Source: a virus. From it: a DNA stretch of 22,453 bases. The stretch covers positions 2,188 through 24,640 of IMG/VR virus record IMGVR_UViG_3300001242_000087; one strand, 5' to 3'. A program made the position numbers and the translations under genes. The notes under the pieces were generated by a model. It saw nothing but the letters and a program-made list of their open reading frames with translations, did no database searches and was not told the origin of the DNA. This document shows positions 14,918 to 22,420 of the stretch, one piece after another. Each line of letters begins with the position of its first letter. Position 1 is the first letter of the stretch.

Positions 14918-14986
14918 ATAAAATTCTCCTTTCATCATCCTCATCATAGAAGGAAATAAAAAATAATAAAAATTAATAAAATAAAT

Positions 14987-15016
14987 AAAAATATTGGCTT
15001 ATTTGCCAATATTTTT
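14987..15016 (-). terminator. Intrinsic terminator at the end of the HU-like gene
   Basis: A perfect 12-bp stem AAAAATATTGGC/GCCAATATTTTT with a 6-base loop; in the leftward RNA a U-rich tail follows. The stop codon TAA of the HU-like gene is in the loop, so the last codons and the terminator share sequence. Confidence 0.85.
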
Positions 15017-15487
15017 TTCTGATTCAAATTTCTTTTTAAATTTTTCAAACTCTTCTTCGTTTTTAATTGCTTTTTCTTTTAAAGACGGTAGATAATATTC
15101 TCTACTTTCTTCCATATCTCGATGTTTTTTAACCAAGTATCTAAAATATCGACTAAGCTTAAAATGTATCTTATCCAATGGTATTAAAAGATCATATTTA
15201 TATCCTATACCATCATAGTGCAATCCCCCTTTTTGAGGCTCCATATAGCAAGAAAGAAATCCTACTATAACCAATCTTTTTCCAGAGATTATAATTCTAG
15301 CAAAAACTTTTATAAATGCTTTTAAAAAAGTGAGACAGTCTTTTTGAGTAAATCCTGTTTCGTCTGACAGTAGTTTTATAAATGCTTCAGTATTAACATC
15401 ATTTTCAGTTCTATAACTACCACTAGTATGTTTGGGTTTTGATTTAGGTTTAGGTTCTTGATTAAGCTCTTGATTAGATTCTTCCAT
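14999..15487 (-). CDS. HU/IHF-family DNA-binding protein, atypical arm
   Basis: The frame is open from a GTG at 15514; the ATG at 15487 has an AAAAGG-like site in front and is preferred, giving 162 residues. A Gln/Glu/Lys/Pro tail of about 30 residues precedes the core. The HU fold is seen as helices VNTEAFIKLLSDETGFTQKD and CLTFLKAFIKVFARIIISGK, then VIVGFLSCYMEP, matching HU's IGFGSFEVRE. The long beta-arm with its RNP motif is not seen; instead QKGGLHYDGIGYKYDLLIP leads into DKIHFKLSRYFRYLVKK. A charged helical tail extends beyond HU's usual 90 residues. HU-like proteins compact or bend DNA. SPbeta also has an HU-like gene beside its RNA polymerase, so a shared transcription or nucleoid role is plausible. 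Confidence 0.72.
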   Translation of the reverse strand: MEESNQELNQEPKPKSKPKHTSGSYRTENDVNTEAFIKLLSDETGFTQKDCLTFLKAFIKVFARIIISGKRLVIVGFLSCYMEPQKGGLHYDGIGYKYDLLIPLDKIHFKLSRYFRYLVKKHRDMEESREYYLPSLKEKAIKNEEEFEKFKKKFESEKNIGK

Positions 15488-15558
15488 ATCTTTTGCCTTT
15501 TTTATGAAAAACACATTATATATTCATTTCTAAAAGATGTTTGTAAAGCCTCTCACAT

Positions 15559-16296
15559 CTATACGCAATAATTATTTCGATATTTTTTATTCCAATGTTT
15601 TTGGTTATTTTTATTTTTCAATTTCTGACATTCAGTACAAACATTATGACCCCTATGAATTTTAATAAATTCCTTTCCACAAATCTTACAATATGGGGGA
15701 TAAAAAGAAATAATATTAGATATGTCTTTAACTATTATCTTTGCTTCAGAATCATCGTCAGCAGTAGTAAATGTCAGAACAAAAGAATCTGTTACTTTTA
15801 TATTATTGATATATCCTTTTTTATAAAGAATATAAAAAATATCTTCGTTTCTTTTTTTAACGGTGTGGGCGAGACGATGAATTGTATTAGCATTTTCCCC
15901 AATATAATATTCTTTAGATTTACTTTTTAAATCCATAAGTCTAAAATATTTACCTAATACCAACATTGTAAATAATATTTTTTCATACCGATAATTATTT
16001 AAACTACGAATACTTTCTAATTCACGTTCAGTAATCGGAACATCTTTAGGAACTCGTAAAGAATATTCTCTTGATCTAGCAATAGCTTTTTCTATTTTTT
16101 GGGAAGAAAGAATAGAAGAAAATTCCCCTGCATATTTTTCACAAAATTTACATAATTCTTTTCTTATTTCACTTTTCTTTTTACCAAAATAACGATAATA
16201 TTTTGCTAAAATAATTAAATCTGACATAGACATAAATCTAGAAAAACCATTTTTTATTAATTTTTCAGCATATTCTAGCTCATTCAATATTCTCAT
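15559..16296 (-). CDS. Zinc-ribbon protein overlapping the RNA polymerase gene, possible transcription partner
   Basis: The frame is open from 16317, but the ATG at 16296 has GAGGAT about a dozen bases upstream and is preferred, giving 245 residues. It overlaps the polymerase stop (16280) by 17 bases, so translation is coupled. The N-terminal two-thirds is helical (ILNELEYAEKLIKNGF; ITERELESIRSLNNYRYEK), possibly with a helix-turn-helix. The C-terminus has a zinc ribbon, CKICGKEF then GHNVCTECQ, followed by a basic Asn/Lys tail. I do not recognise the family. Coupling to a single-chain RNA polymerase suggests a promoter-recognition or accessory factor, which is inference. Confidence 0.7.
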   Translation of the reverse strand: MRILNELEYAEKLIKNGFSRFMSMSDLIILAKYYRYFGKKKSEIRKELCKFCEKYAGEFSSILSSQKIEKAIARSREYSLRVPKDVPITERELESIRSLNNYRYEKILFTMLVLGKYFRLMDLKSKSKEYYIGENANTIHRLAHTVKKRNEDIFYILYKKGYINNIKVTDSFVLTFTTADDDSEAKIIVKDISNIISFYPPYCKICGKEFIKIHRGHNVCTECQKLKNKNNQKHWNKKYRNNYCV

Positions 16297-19147
16297 AAAA
16301 ATAATAATCATCCTCATTGTCTAAATTATAATTATGGTCAGAATCATTTTTCATTACTTTTATTTCAGTCATTAAATAACTACTATATAAATAATTTATG
16401 TTACCGTTATCATCTAATGCAGGAATAAAGCATTTTTCTTGTTTATTTTTTGCAATATTTTCGATTATTTCATTGCTAAATATTTGCCATAAAAAACTCT
16501 TATTATCACCAGGAAAAGCCACATAGCAAATATCTACTACTAAATTTACTAATTCGGCCCCATTTGATGATATTTCATATGCTTTTTGACGAATGAATTT
16601 ATTGAATTGATCAATTGTTTTAAAATAGGCGGCAACATCTGTTTGAGTAGTGTTCCCTCCAGCATAAGCATTAGAAAATTTTCTTTTTTCCTTTTTATAA
16701 ATACGATAGAGAGCATCTAATTTTTTATATTTTTCTTCATCGAATGGAATACTTGAGTCTTTTAATATTTGAATGTTTTCATCTGTTATGGGAATACTGG
16801 TGGATATTTTTAATTGTTTAAATTGTTCTTCCATATACCAAGCAATTTTATTCATTAAACAATTAGTTTCCAAGAGAGGATTATATCTTTGATGTTCAAA
16901 AATAAACTTACATTCTTCTACATCTGTAGTAATTCCGGCATTTTCTAAAACTTCATTTATTTCTTTATTAAAACGCATATGAGAATCTTTAGAATATGCT
17001 TTTTTAAATTTTATATAATTTCGATTATAATGACTATATACCCATCTCATGAAATAAGGACGCTTATTTATTACAATGCGATTTAAAAATTCTAAGTTTT
17101 CTCTTTCTGCATCTTCCATTTCTTCTGATATTTTTTTCCAGCGAGTCCAATGTATCGGAAATGGTTTAATAATCAGTCCTTTTGTTGCATCTATCGTAGA
17201 GCCTTGTTCTTTTCGAAAACATTTAAGTCGATTGATTAATTCTGTATATTCAGGAGAATCTTTTTCAAAATTAGGTAACATAGCAAATGCAGTAGTTGCA
17301 ACATTAGTTACAAATCCTACCCTATTATTAAATCCGTTTAAATCAGCTTTATATAATTCTTCTTCAATAATTTCTTGTTTTGGAGATTTCTTACTATCAT
17401 AATAAATAGGCAATCCACCAGGAAGATTGGTGATAATCTCGGTATTATTGGTGATACATACTATGTCACCGTCAAAATCTGAACCAGATTGATACAAACA
17501 ATCATTTCCGAAAACATTATAAACAATACAATTATTTAAATATTTATACCATTCTTTTATTTTAGAGTTTTCTTTTAAGTTGATAGGATTTATTTCGCTT
17601 TTCCAGGTTAAAGGAGCGCGCATAGCAACTAATTTATTTTCTTTTTGATCTAGCCAATAGCGATTATAATGTTCATCTCTATTTAGTAATCCTTTTAAGG
17701 GAAGATTAAATAAATTTTCCATAAAAGCATAAGGATCGCTTACCGCCATTGTATAGAAACCATGAATTAAAAGATTGCCAATATAAGATTCTTTTATTTT
17801 TTTATTTAAACTATGAATAAGATAATTTTTTATATAAGGATCGTGAATTAGTTCATTATTGAGAATCAATGCTTTTGTAACAGCATCTTGAATTTTATTG
17901 AAAACATTATCTAAATTATTTAAGTTATCTAAATTATTTGGATTTAAATTTATATCATTATATTTTTGATTAGAGAGTTTGCCTAGTAAATACAATAATG
18001 TATATTCAATTTTATTTTTTATAATGTTACTAAAAAAATCTAAAGTTGGTTGGCATAATTTCTTAATCGTATCATCATCTAAATCTAAAACTTGAACAAA
18101 TTGATAATTCAAAAATGTATAAGGCGTTTCAATTTTTGGAGTAACCCGGCTAACTCCCCAGGTTAAGTTATTTTTTTTACAATTATAAACATAATGATCT
18201 AGAGACGAAAATGCTTCCCATAATTTAAATTGGCTTTCAGTTAGAATAATGTCTGCATCTCGAAGATTATATTTATTTCCCCAAATATCGGTAACATGAT
18301 GTTGTTCTGCTATTTCTTCAGCAAAACGATGGAAATCAAAAACACAAACCATCCCTTTAATAAAATTGGCTCGAATAATAAATGCAGATGGAATATAATT
18401 TAAACCTAGATCGTCGGCCCATTGTTTTGCAAATTTAGGAGATATTAATCCTTGACCATCCCATAAATTAAATTCTATTTCTTTTTCGCAAGGAATGACA
18501 ACATCATCTCCATTTTCTATTTCTTCAATATAATCTACTTTTTCTGTTCTTTTTATTTTTAAATCGGGTACAACACAGAAATAGGGAGTAGATACCTGTA
18601 ATGTAGCACTAGCATTTAAACCAAAATAAGCATTGAATTTAGCAGGAGAAATTAGAATTGAATTTCGATTATTATTTAATGTTTTCTTTAGTGGTTCTTC
18701 ATATTCTTCTGAAACCCATAATGAATTATTACGCCTTGCCTGTCCTGCTCCACATAATAATCGTATAAATTTTATTCCATTAATATAAAATCCATTTTGA
18801 CCAAGATATTCGTAGTGTCTTAAATCACTTACAGAAACGGAAATAATTTCAGGAACAAATAAAAGAGAATCAATTTGATCTTCTATTTGTAATAATGTTT
18901 CTGAATTTTCGGAAGAATGCTTTTTTCGTTTTATTTTTCTTTTTTCTAAAAGTAGATTATCAATTTTTTCTTGAGAGAAAGAAATATTTTTAAGTTGTCT
19001 TAGAGAGCGAAATACTTGCGAATCTCCAATAGAAACAATTTCTCCTGATTTACGAGCATCATCAATGGTTAAAGTAAGATTATATTTTGAATTTTTTAGT
19101 CGTGATGTAGATATTTTAAAAATATAAAATTGCTGTAGCTTTTTCAA
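16280..19147 (-). CDS. Single-chain RNA polymerase of the YonO / RdRp-like double-psi barrel superfamily
   Basis: The product has 955 residues from a TTG at 19147; GGAG is 15 bases upstream and no ATG lies nearby. The catalytic loop SGSDFDGDIVCIT (Asp557, 559, 561) is the universal DxDGD metal-binding motif of two-barrel RNA polymerases. Upstream, LWDGQGLISPKFAKQW (from Asp230), SAFIIRANFIKGMVCVF (Lys264) and a RAPLTWKSEINP segment match the first barrel of eukaryotic RNAi RdRps, crAss-like phage and SPbeta YonO polymerases. YonO is about 905 residues, so the length fits. In SPbeta, YonO transcribes late genes on its own from DNA. Here the gene is in the leftward early block, with an HU-like gene two genes downstream, the same association as in SPbeta. 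The active-site residues are intact. Promoter specificity cannot be read from the sequence. Confidence 0.88.
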   Translation of the reverse strand: MKKLQQFYIFKISTSRLKNSKYNLTLTIDDARKSGEIVSIGDSQVFRSLRQLKNISFSQEKIDNLLLEKRKIKRKKHSSENSETLLQIEDQIDSLLFVPEIISVSVSDLRHYEYLGQNGFYINGIKFIRLLCGAGQARRNNSLWVSEEYEEPLKKTLNNNRNSILISPAKFNAYFGLNASATLQVSTPYFCVVPDLKIKRTEKVDYIEEIENGDDVVIPCEKEIEFNLWDGQGLISPKFAKQWADDLGLNYIPSAFIIRANFIKGMVCVFDFHRFAEEIAEQHHVTDIWGNKYNLRDADIILTESQFKLWEAFSSLDHYVYNCKKNNLTWGVSRVTPKIETPYTFLNYQFVQVLDLDDDTIKKLCQPTLDFFSNIIKNKIEYTLLYLLGKLSNQKYNDINLNPNNLDNLNNLDNVFNKIQDAVTKALILNNELIHDPYIKNYLIHSLNKKIKESYIGNLLIHGFYTMAVSDPYAFMENLFNLPLKGLLNRDEHYNRYWLDQKENKLVAMRAPLTWKSEINPINLKENSKIKEWYKYLNNCIVYNVFGNDCLYQSGSDFDGDIVCITNNTEIITNLPGGLPIYYDSKKSPKQEIIEEELYKADLNGFNNRVGFVTNVATTAFAMLPNFEKDSPEYTELINRLKCFRKEQGSTIDATKGLIIKPFPIHWTRWKKISEEMEDAERENLEFLNRIVINKRPYFMRWVYSHYNRNYIKFKKAYSKDSHMRFNKEINEVLENAGITTDVEECKFIFEHQRYNPLLETNCLMNKIAWYMEEQFKQLKISTSIPITDENIQILKDSSIPFDEEKYKKLDALYRIYKKEKRKFSNAYAGGNTTQTDVAAYFKTIDQFNKFIRQKAYEISSNGAELVNLVVDICYVAFPGDNKSFLWQIFSNEIIENIAKNKQEKCFIPALDDNGNINYLYSSYLMTEIKVMKNDSDHNYNLDNEDDYYFYENIE

Positions 19148-19211
19148 ATATGGTTGCTTTGCTCCGAATATTATAAATTATAAATATAAAAAAATTATTA
19201 TTGTTGAATAG

Positions 19212-19766
19212 CTAAACAGATTTAGTATATATTAACTTTCCAGTTTCGGAATCTCTTACAATGTCAGTTCTTAGAATCTCGTTATTACAACCAGGACAAT
19301 AGCATTTTATCCAACCTGTATCGCCAACAATTAATTCTTCGCCACAAGTGCAATTGAATTTCATAACTCGATCTAATTCAATTAGTCCGTTGGTCACAAT
19401 ACACATTGGACAATCTTCACCTCCTTCCCATTGAAAATGGTCTTTGCTTTTATTTTTATTTTCAATTTTTTCATCTTCTAAAAAGTGATATACATTCATA
19501 ATCTTGATTTCATGTTTAAGGTCAAGCCTTAATATTTCCCAACTATTTTCACCCAAACTGTCATCGCAATAAAAAACTACATCTTCATAGACTTGGGAGA
19601 AACCTCTTCCTAACAAATGAAAAATAAAGATTGATTCAGTTACGGCATCATAAACCTCTATTTCGTATAATAAAGGTAGTGGTAAAAAAGATTCATTATC
19701 TTCTGGCGAAGAAGATGGTGGAGATATTTCATCATTGTTGTCATTGTCATTATTATCGTTATCCAT
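19212..19766 (-). CDS. Zinc-ribbon protein of unknown function, first gene of the leftward block
   Basis: The frame is open from TTG 19820; the ATG at 19766 begins MDNDNNDNDNN and gives 184 residues. AAGGAG at 19842-19847 is too far for a standard spacing to either, so the start is uncertain. After an Asp/Asn-rich disordered head and a Pro/Ser stretch, a folded domain includes YEIEVYDAVTESIFIFHLLG. The C-terminal part is Cys-rich: CPMC, then CTCGEE, then CYCPGCNNEI, consistent with one or two zinc ribbons. It is the first gene from the leftward promoter and directly precedes the RNA polymerase. An early regulatory role is possible but nothing specific is shown. Confidence 0.7.
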   Translation of the reverse strand: MDNDNNDNDNNDEISPPSSSPEDNESFLPLPLLYEIEVYDAVTESIFIFHLLGRGFSQVYEDVVFYCDDSLGENSWEILRLDLKHEIKIMNVYHFLEDEKIENKNKSKDHFQWEGGEDCPMCIVTNGLIELDRVMKFNCTCGEELIVGDTGWIKCYCPGCNNEILRTDIVRDSETGKLIYTKSV

Positions 19767-19820
19767 ATTTTTTAATTTATTGTAATTATAAAGTAAAACG
19801 GAATAGCAATAAAAATACAA

Positions 19821-20166
19821 TTATTAATTACAATATTAAATCTCCTTTAATGGTATAATTGCAATTGTATAGATAAATATAAATTGTCTCTATGCCTAAC
19901 TTTAACAAACACATAGATAGAACAACTTTATCAACTTTATCATATTACATAATCTTTGTCAAGATGTGCAAGAACGTAAAAATGTAAATGCGTGAAAATT
20001 TGCAATAAATTTTATAATAATGGAAAAAAAAGTACTAGGACAATAGAATGCAATAGCAAAAAATATGTATATATGGTAAAATGTAAAATGGTGTTGGTCT
20101 GTGTCTGTATATTTAATTATACGGATTCTTTTTTCTTATAATTCATAAGGAGAAAATAATTTTATA
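19821..20166. promoter_or_regulatory. Divergent control region between leftward and rightward genes
   Basis: This gene-free stretch separates the leftward block from the rightward winged-helix gene. It holds the leftward TTGACA promoter (19934-19962), a partial tandem repeat AACTTTATC (two adjacent copies near 19924-19942), AAGGAG at 19842-19847 for the leftward block, a rightward TATAAT at 20013-20018 without a clear -35 box, and AAGGAG at 20147-20152, fourteen bases before the rightward ATG. Confidence 0.5.
19934..19962 (-). promoter_or_regulatory. Sigma-A/70-type leftward promoter candidate
   Basis: A perfect -35 TTGACA (19962-19957) is followed after 17 bases by TAAAGT (19939-19934), a 4-of-6 match to TATAAT. 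It would start the RNA that carries the zinc-ribbon, RNA polymerase and HU-like genes. The -10 overlaps the AACTTTATC repeats, which could be an operator. Confidence 0.45.
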
Positions 20167-20730
20167 ATGGATATAAATAATAAAAACAAAAATAAGAATA
20201 AAAGTAGCAATGGCAGTAACAATAGCAATAATATATTTGGAATTGGCGACGACTCTTTATTTTCCGGTTATTATGTAATAGCGTCTGATGTTTTACTCCA
20301 AAAAACTACTCCTGTAATTGCCCTGGTATATGGAAAGATTTGGTTACTTTCTAGATCATCGGGGTACTGCTACATGGCTGTAGGAAAGATTGCTAAACAA
20401 TTAGGTTTTTGTAGAAATGCGGTTAGTAATGCAATTGACATATTGTTGGGAAAAGAAATAATTGGATCAGGAAAAAGCAAATATAAGAATATTTATTTTA
20501 ATTCTGATACAGCTTTGATATTAGATGTTACCCCTAAATCTTATACATCTAAAAAACAAGTTCGGTACTATGCTCCACTACAGGAAAGATTTGAATCATA
20601 TATTGCAAAGTATAAGGCTATGGAAAATAGTCAATTTGATCTTTCTTCTGAGGAAGAAACAGAAATAGAACTATTATTGGAAATGGTAAATATAAGAAAG
20701 ACAAAGACCGAAACGAAAACGCAAGAATAA
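20167..20730 (+). CDS. Winged-helix DNA-binding protein (replication-initiator or repressor-like)
   Basis: The product has 187 residues and is the only convincing rightward gene. The ATG at 20167 has AAGGAG fourteen bases upstream, rather long spacing. The first 24 residues are an Asn/Lys/Ser disordered run. Residues about 38-115 are a winged helix of the kind in phage and plasmid replication or DnaD-like proteins: PVIALVYGKIWLLSRSSGYCYM, then the recognition unit AVGKIAKQLGFCRNAVSNAIDILLGKEII, then a wing. The C-terminus is charged and helical (DLSSEEETEIELLLEMVN). The palindrome array at 20859-20978 starts 129 bases beyond its stop, so it is the natural candidate to bind it. Whether it starts replication, partitions DNA or represses transcription cannot be told. 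Confidence 0.75.
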   Translation: MDINNKNKNKNKSSNGSNNSNNIFGIGDDSLFSGYYVIASDVLLQKTTPVIALVYGKIWLLSRSSGYCYMAVGKIAKQLGFCRNAVSNAIDILLGKEIIGSGKSKYKNIYFNSDTALILDVTPKSYTSKKQVRYYAPLQERFESYIAKYKAMENSQFDLSSEEETEIELLLEMVNIRKTKTETKTQE

Positions 20731-20737
20731 TAAAATT

Positions 20738-20899
20738 ATGAATATTAATAATAGTAGTAAAATGAATAGTGGTGGCTTAATATCAATGTCGGCAAAAGTG
20801 CGAGAATATTTCTGGCAATGGAAAATGGCAAAAGTCTATATTTTTTTGCCATTTCAATGTTCATTTAATGAACAATATCGTTCATTTAATGAACATTAA
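20738..20899 (+). CDS. Possible small protein reading into the palindrome array
   Basis: A frame of 53 residues begins seven bases after the winged-helix stop: MNINNSSKMNSGGLISMSAK, then VREYFWQWKMAKVYIFLPF, then FNEQYRSFNEH from the first array units. No good ribosome binding site is seen. The frame stays open after its stop through the array. It may be chance; codons resemble those of the upstream gene. Confidence 0.25.
   Translation: MNINNSSKMNSGGLISMSAKVREYFWQWKMAKVYIFLPFQCSFNEQYRSFNEH
20823..20854. terminator. Inverted repeat downstream of the winged-helix gene, possible bidirectional terminator
   Basis: A perfect 11-bp stem AAATGGCAAAA (20823-20833) with TTTTGCCATTT (20844-20854) and a 10-base loop. 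T residues lie within the stem and no T-run follows it, so termination would be weak. It abuts the palindrome array. Confidence 0.35.
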
Positions 20900-20978
20900 T
20901 GTTCACGCCGTGAACAATATCGTTCATCTCGTGAACCATTTCGTTCACGCCGTGAACAATATCGTTCATTAAATGGGC
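20859..20978. repeat. Array of six palindromes at exact 21-bp period
   Basis: Fifteen-base units GTTCA-N5-TGAAC start at 20859, 20880, 20901, 20922, 20943 and 20964, each 21 bp apart. Units 1 and 2 are GTTCATTTAATGAAC; units 3 and 5 are GTTCACGCCGTGAAC; unit 4 is GTTCATCTCGTGAAC; unit 6 is degenerate on its right (ATGGGC). Spacers of six bases are mostly AATATC. Units 1, 2, 3 and 5 are perfect 7-1-7 palindromes although their inner bases differ. A 21-bp period is two helical turns, so all sites face the same side. This is typical of iterons, a partition centromere or a multi-operator, probably for a dimeric protein. Confidence 0.92.
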
Positions 20979-21298
20979 ACAAAGATACTATATAAGAAAC
21001 TATAAAGAAAGGATTTAAGAAAAAAGAAAGAGATTAAGGAAATATATTCAAAGATATATAACTTTTTTTTTACCTCCTTTTTGGTGGGAGTTTGGAAGTT
21101 TTTTTGGTTTTAAAAATTGTGTAGTTTATTGTTTATTATAGTTTATTATGGGTTTAGTTGGGTGTTTGTAGGTGTAGGTTGTGGTTTTATTCTGGCAATT
21201 TAACTAACAATTTGACAGATTCATTTTTCGGATATTCTTAATTTCAACTTCGAATATTTTTTAATTTAAATATTTTCTTTCTAAATACTGGATACTAG

Positions 21299-21340
21299 AT
21301 ATTCCTCCTTGCTGGCAGGGACGGAGTATTTTTGTTTTTT
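21299..21340 (+). terminator. Intrinsic terminator in gene-free DNA
   Basis: Left arm ATATTCCTCCTTG and right arm CAGGGACGGAGTAT pair over 13 bp (two G-U pairs, one bulged C) around the tetraloop CTGG. It is followed directly by TTTTTGTTTTTT. It would stop rightward transcription, although no gene lies close upstream. Confidence 0.7.
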
Positions 21341-21377
21341 ATAGTGTAGTAGGGGTTGGGTTTAGATATTAAATGCT

Positions 21378-21405
21378 TAGATGCTAGATGCTAGATGCTA
21401 GATGC
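21378..21405. repeat. TAGATGC tandem repeat, four copies
   Basis: Four exact 7-bp units TAGATGC in a row, following the terminator. Confidence 0.9.
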
Positions 21406-21466
21406 AGAGCATTAAGTTTGTTAGGATCACAGATCATTCATTAGACATTTATTAGGATTATTCGAG

Positions 21467-21493
21467 TTATTGGCCTTATTGGCTTTATTGGCT
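21467..21493. repeat. TTATTGGCY tandem repeat, three copies
   Basis: Three 9-bp units TTATTGGC(C/T), then a run of looser TTATTAGAGT-like units to about 21560. Confidence 0.85.
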
Positions 21494-21706
21494 ATTAGAA
21501 TTTGTTAGAGTTATTAGAGTTTATTGGAGATTATTAGGGTCTATTGGGTCTATTTAATATTATAGCAAATTATTTTAGGGTAAAAATAATTGGTGTTGGA
21601 TGGTGTGATAAGAGGGAGTGGGGGTTAGAAGTGGGGGTGTGAGTTGAATAGCTATACCTCATTTTTAAGTTTTTTATCATAATAATCATGTAAAATGGGG
21701 GGTATT

Positions 21707-21721
21707 TGAGAATGATTCTCA
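21707..21721. promoter_or_regulatory. 7-1-7 palindrome resembling a Fur box
   Basis: TGAGAATGATTCTCA is a perfect 7-1-7 inverted repeat. It differs from the Bacillus Fur consensus TGATAATNATTATCA at one base per arm. No gene is seen next to it, so a regulatory role is doubtful. Confidence 0.3.
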
Positions 21722-22041
21722 TTAAAAATGATCGGAAATTTGCCATAATGTATATATTATGACAAATTATCAAGCTTTTCAGGCTATAAATTGAATAATT
21801 TTATTCTGTTCTTAAGATTGTCAAGGGGAGGCTTAATTTTCTCAATAATTTTAAGATTCAAATCAGCACTAATGTTAAAGAAAAGACTTATACTATCCAA
21901 ATACTCCACAATACCTATACAAAACCTATACAATACATATGTATACATATACCATACTACGTTATACTTACATATGACACACACATATTACCTATACATA
22001 TTATATATACATATGATTAACACATATTATACCTACATACT

Positions 22042-22068
22042 ACCATACCCACCATACCTACCATACCC
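22042..22068. repeat. ACCATACCY tandem repeat, three copies
   Basis: Three 9-bp units ACCATACC(C/T) in the G-poor part of the region. Confidence 0.85.
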
Positions 22069-22334
22069 ACCTAATACTACCCAATATATCCACTTACCCT
22101 GCTCGATCTTGCGATCCATACCCAACCTACCTATACTTAGACCATATGTTCTACCTATACCCTAATTGTACCCTGCTTGTGAAACCCTACACTAAAAGGT
22201 ACAATAGCCTTCTACTAAATATCCTCGTTTATTTCTGTCATCTTATTCACTTCATTGTGCTTTGCTTATATCATCATACTATACCTTATATAATGAAGGA
22301 TACTCTCTCTCACTTCTTACATTTTCCCTCATTT

Positions 22335-22361
22335 CATGCTATCCATGCTATCCATGCTATC
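22335..22361. repeat. CATGCTATC tandem repeat, three copies
   Basis: Three exact 9-bp units CATGCTATC, followed by CAT. Confidence 0.9.
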
Positions 22362-22377
22362 CATTATTGTTTGATCT

Positions 22378-22400
22378 GGTATCCAGGTATCCTGGTATTG
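22378..22400. repeat. GGTATCCW tandem repeat, nearly three copies
   Basis: Units GGTATCCA, GGTATCCT and the partial GGTATTG follow one another at an 8-bp period. Confidence 0.8.
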
Positions 22401-22420
22401 TCTATCGTTCCATAGTTGGC

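Noticed and set aside
20859-20978. CRISPR array
   Set aside because: Repeat plus spacer is only 21 bp, the six-base spacers are nearly identical, and no cas gene is present.
21570-22415. Short frames of 62-124 residues on both strands in the right-hand region
   Set aside because: They translate tandem repeats or biased composition, have no ribosome binding sites and show no domain.
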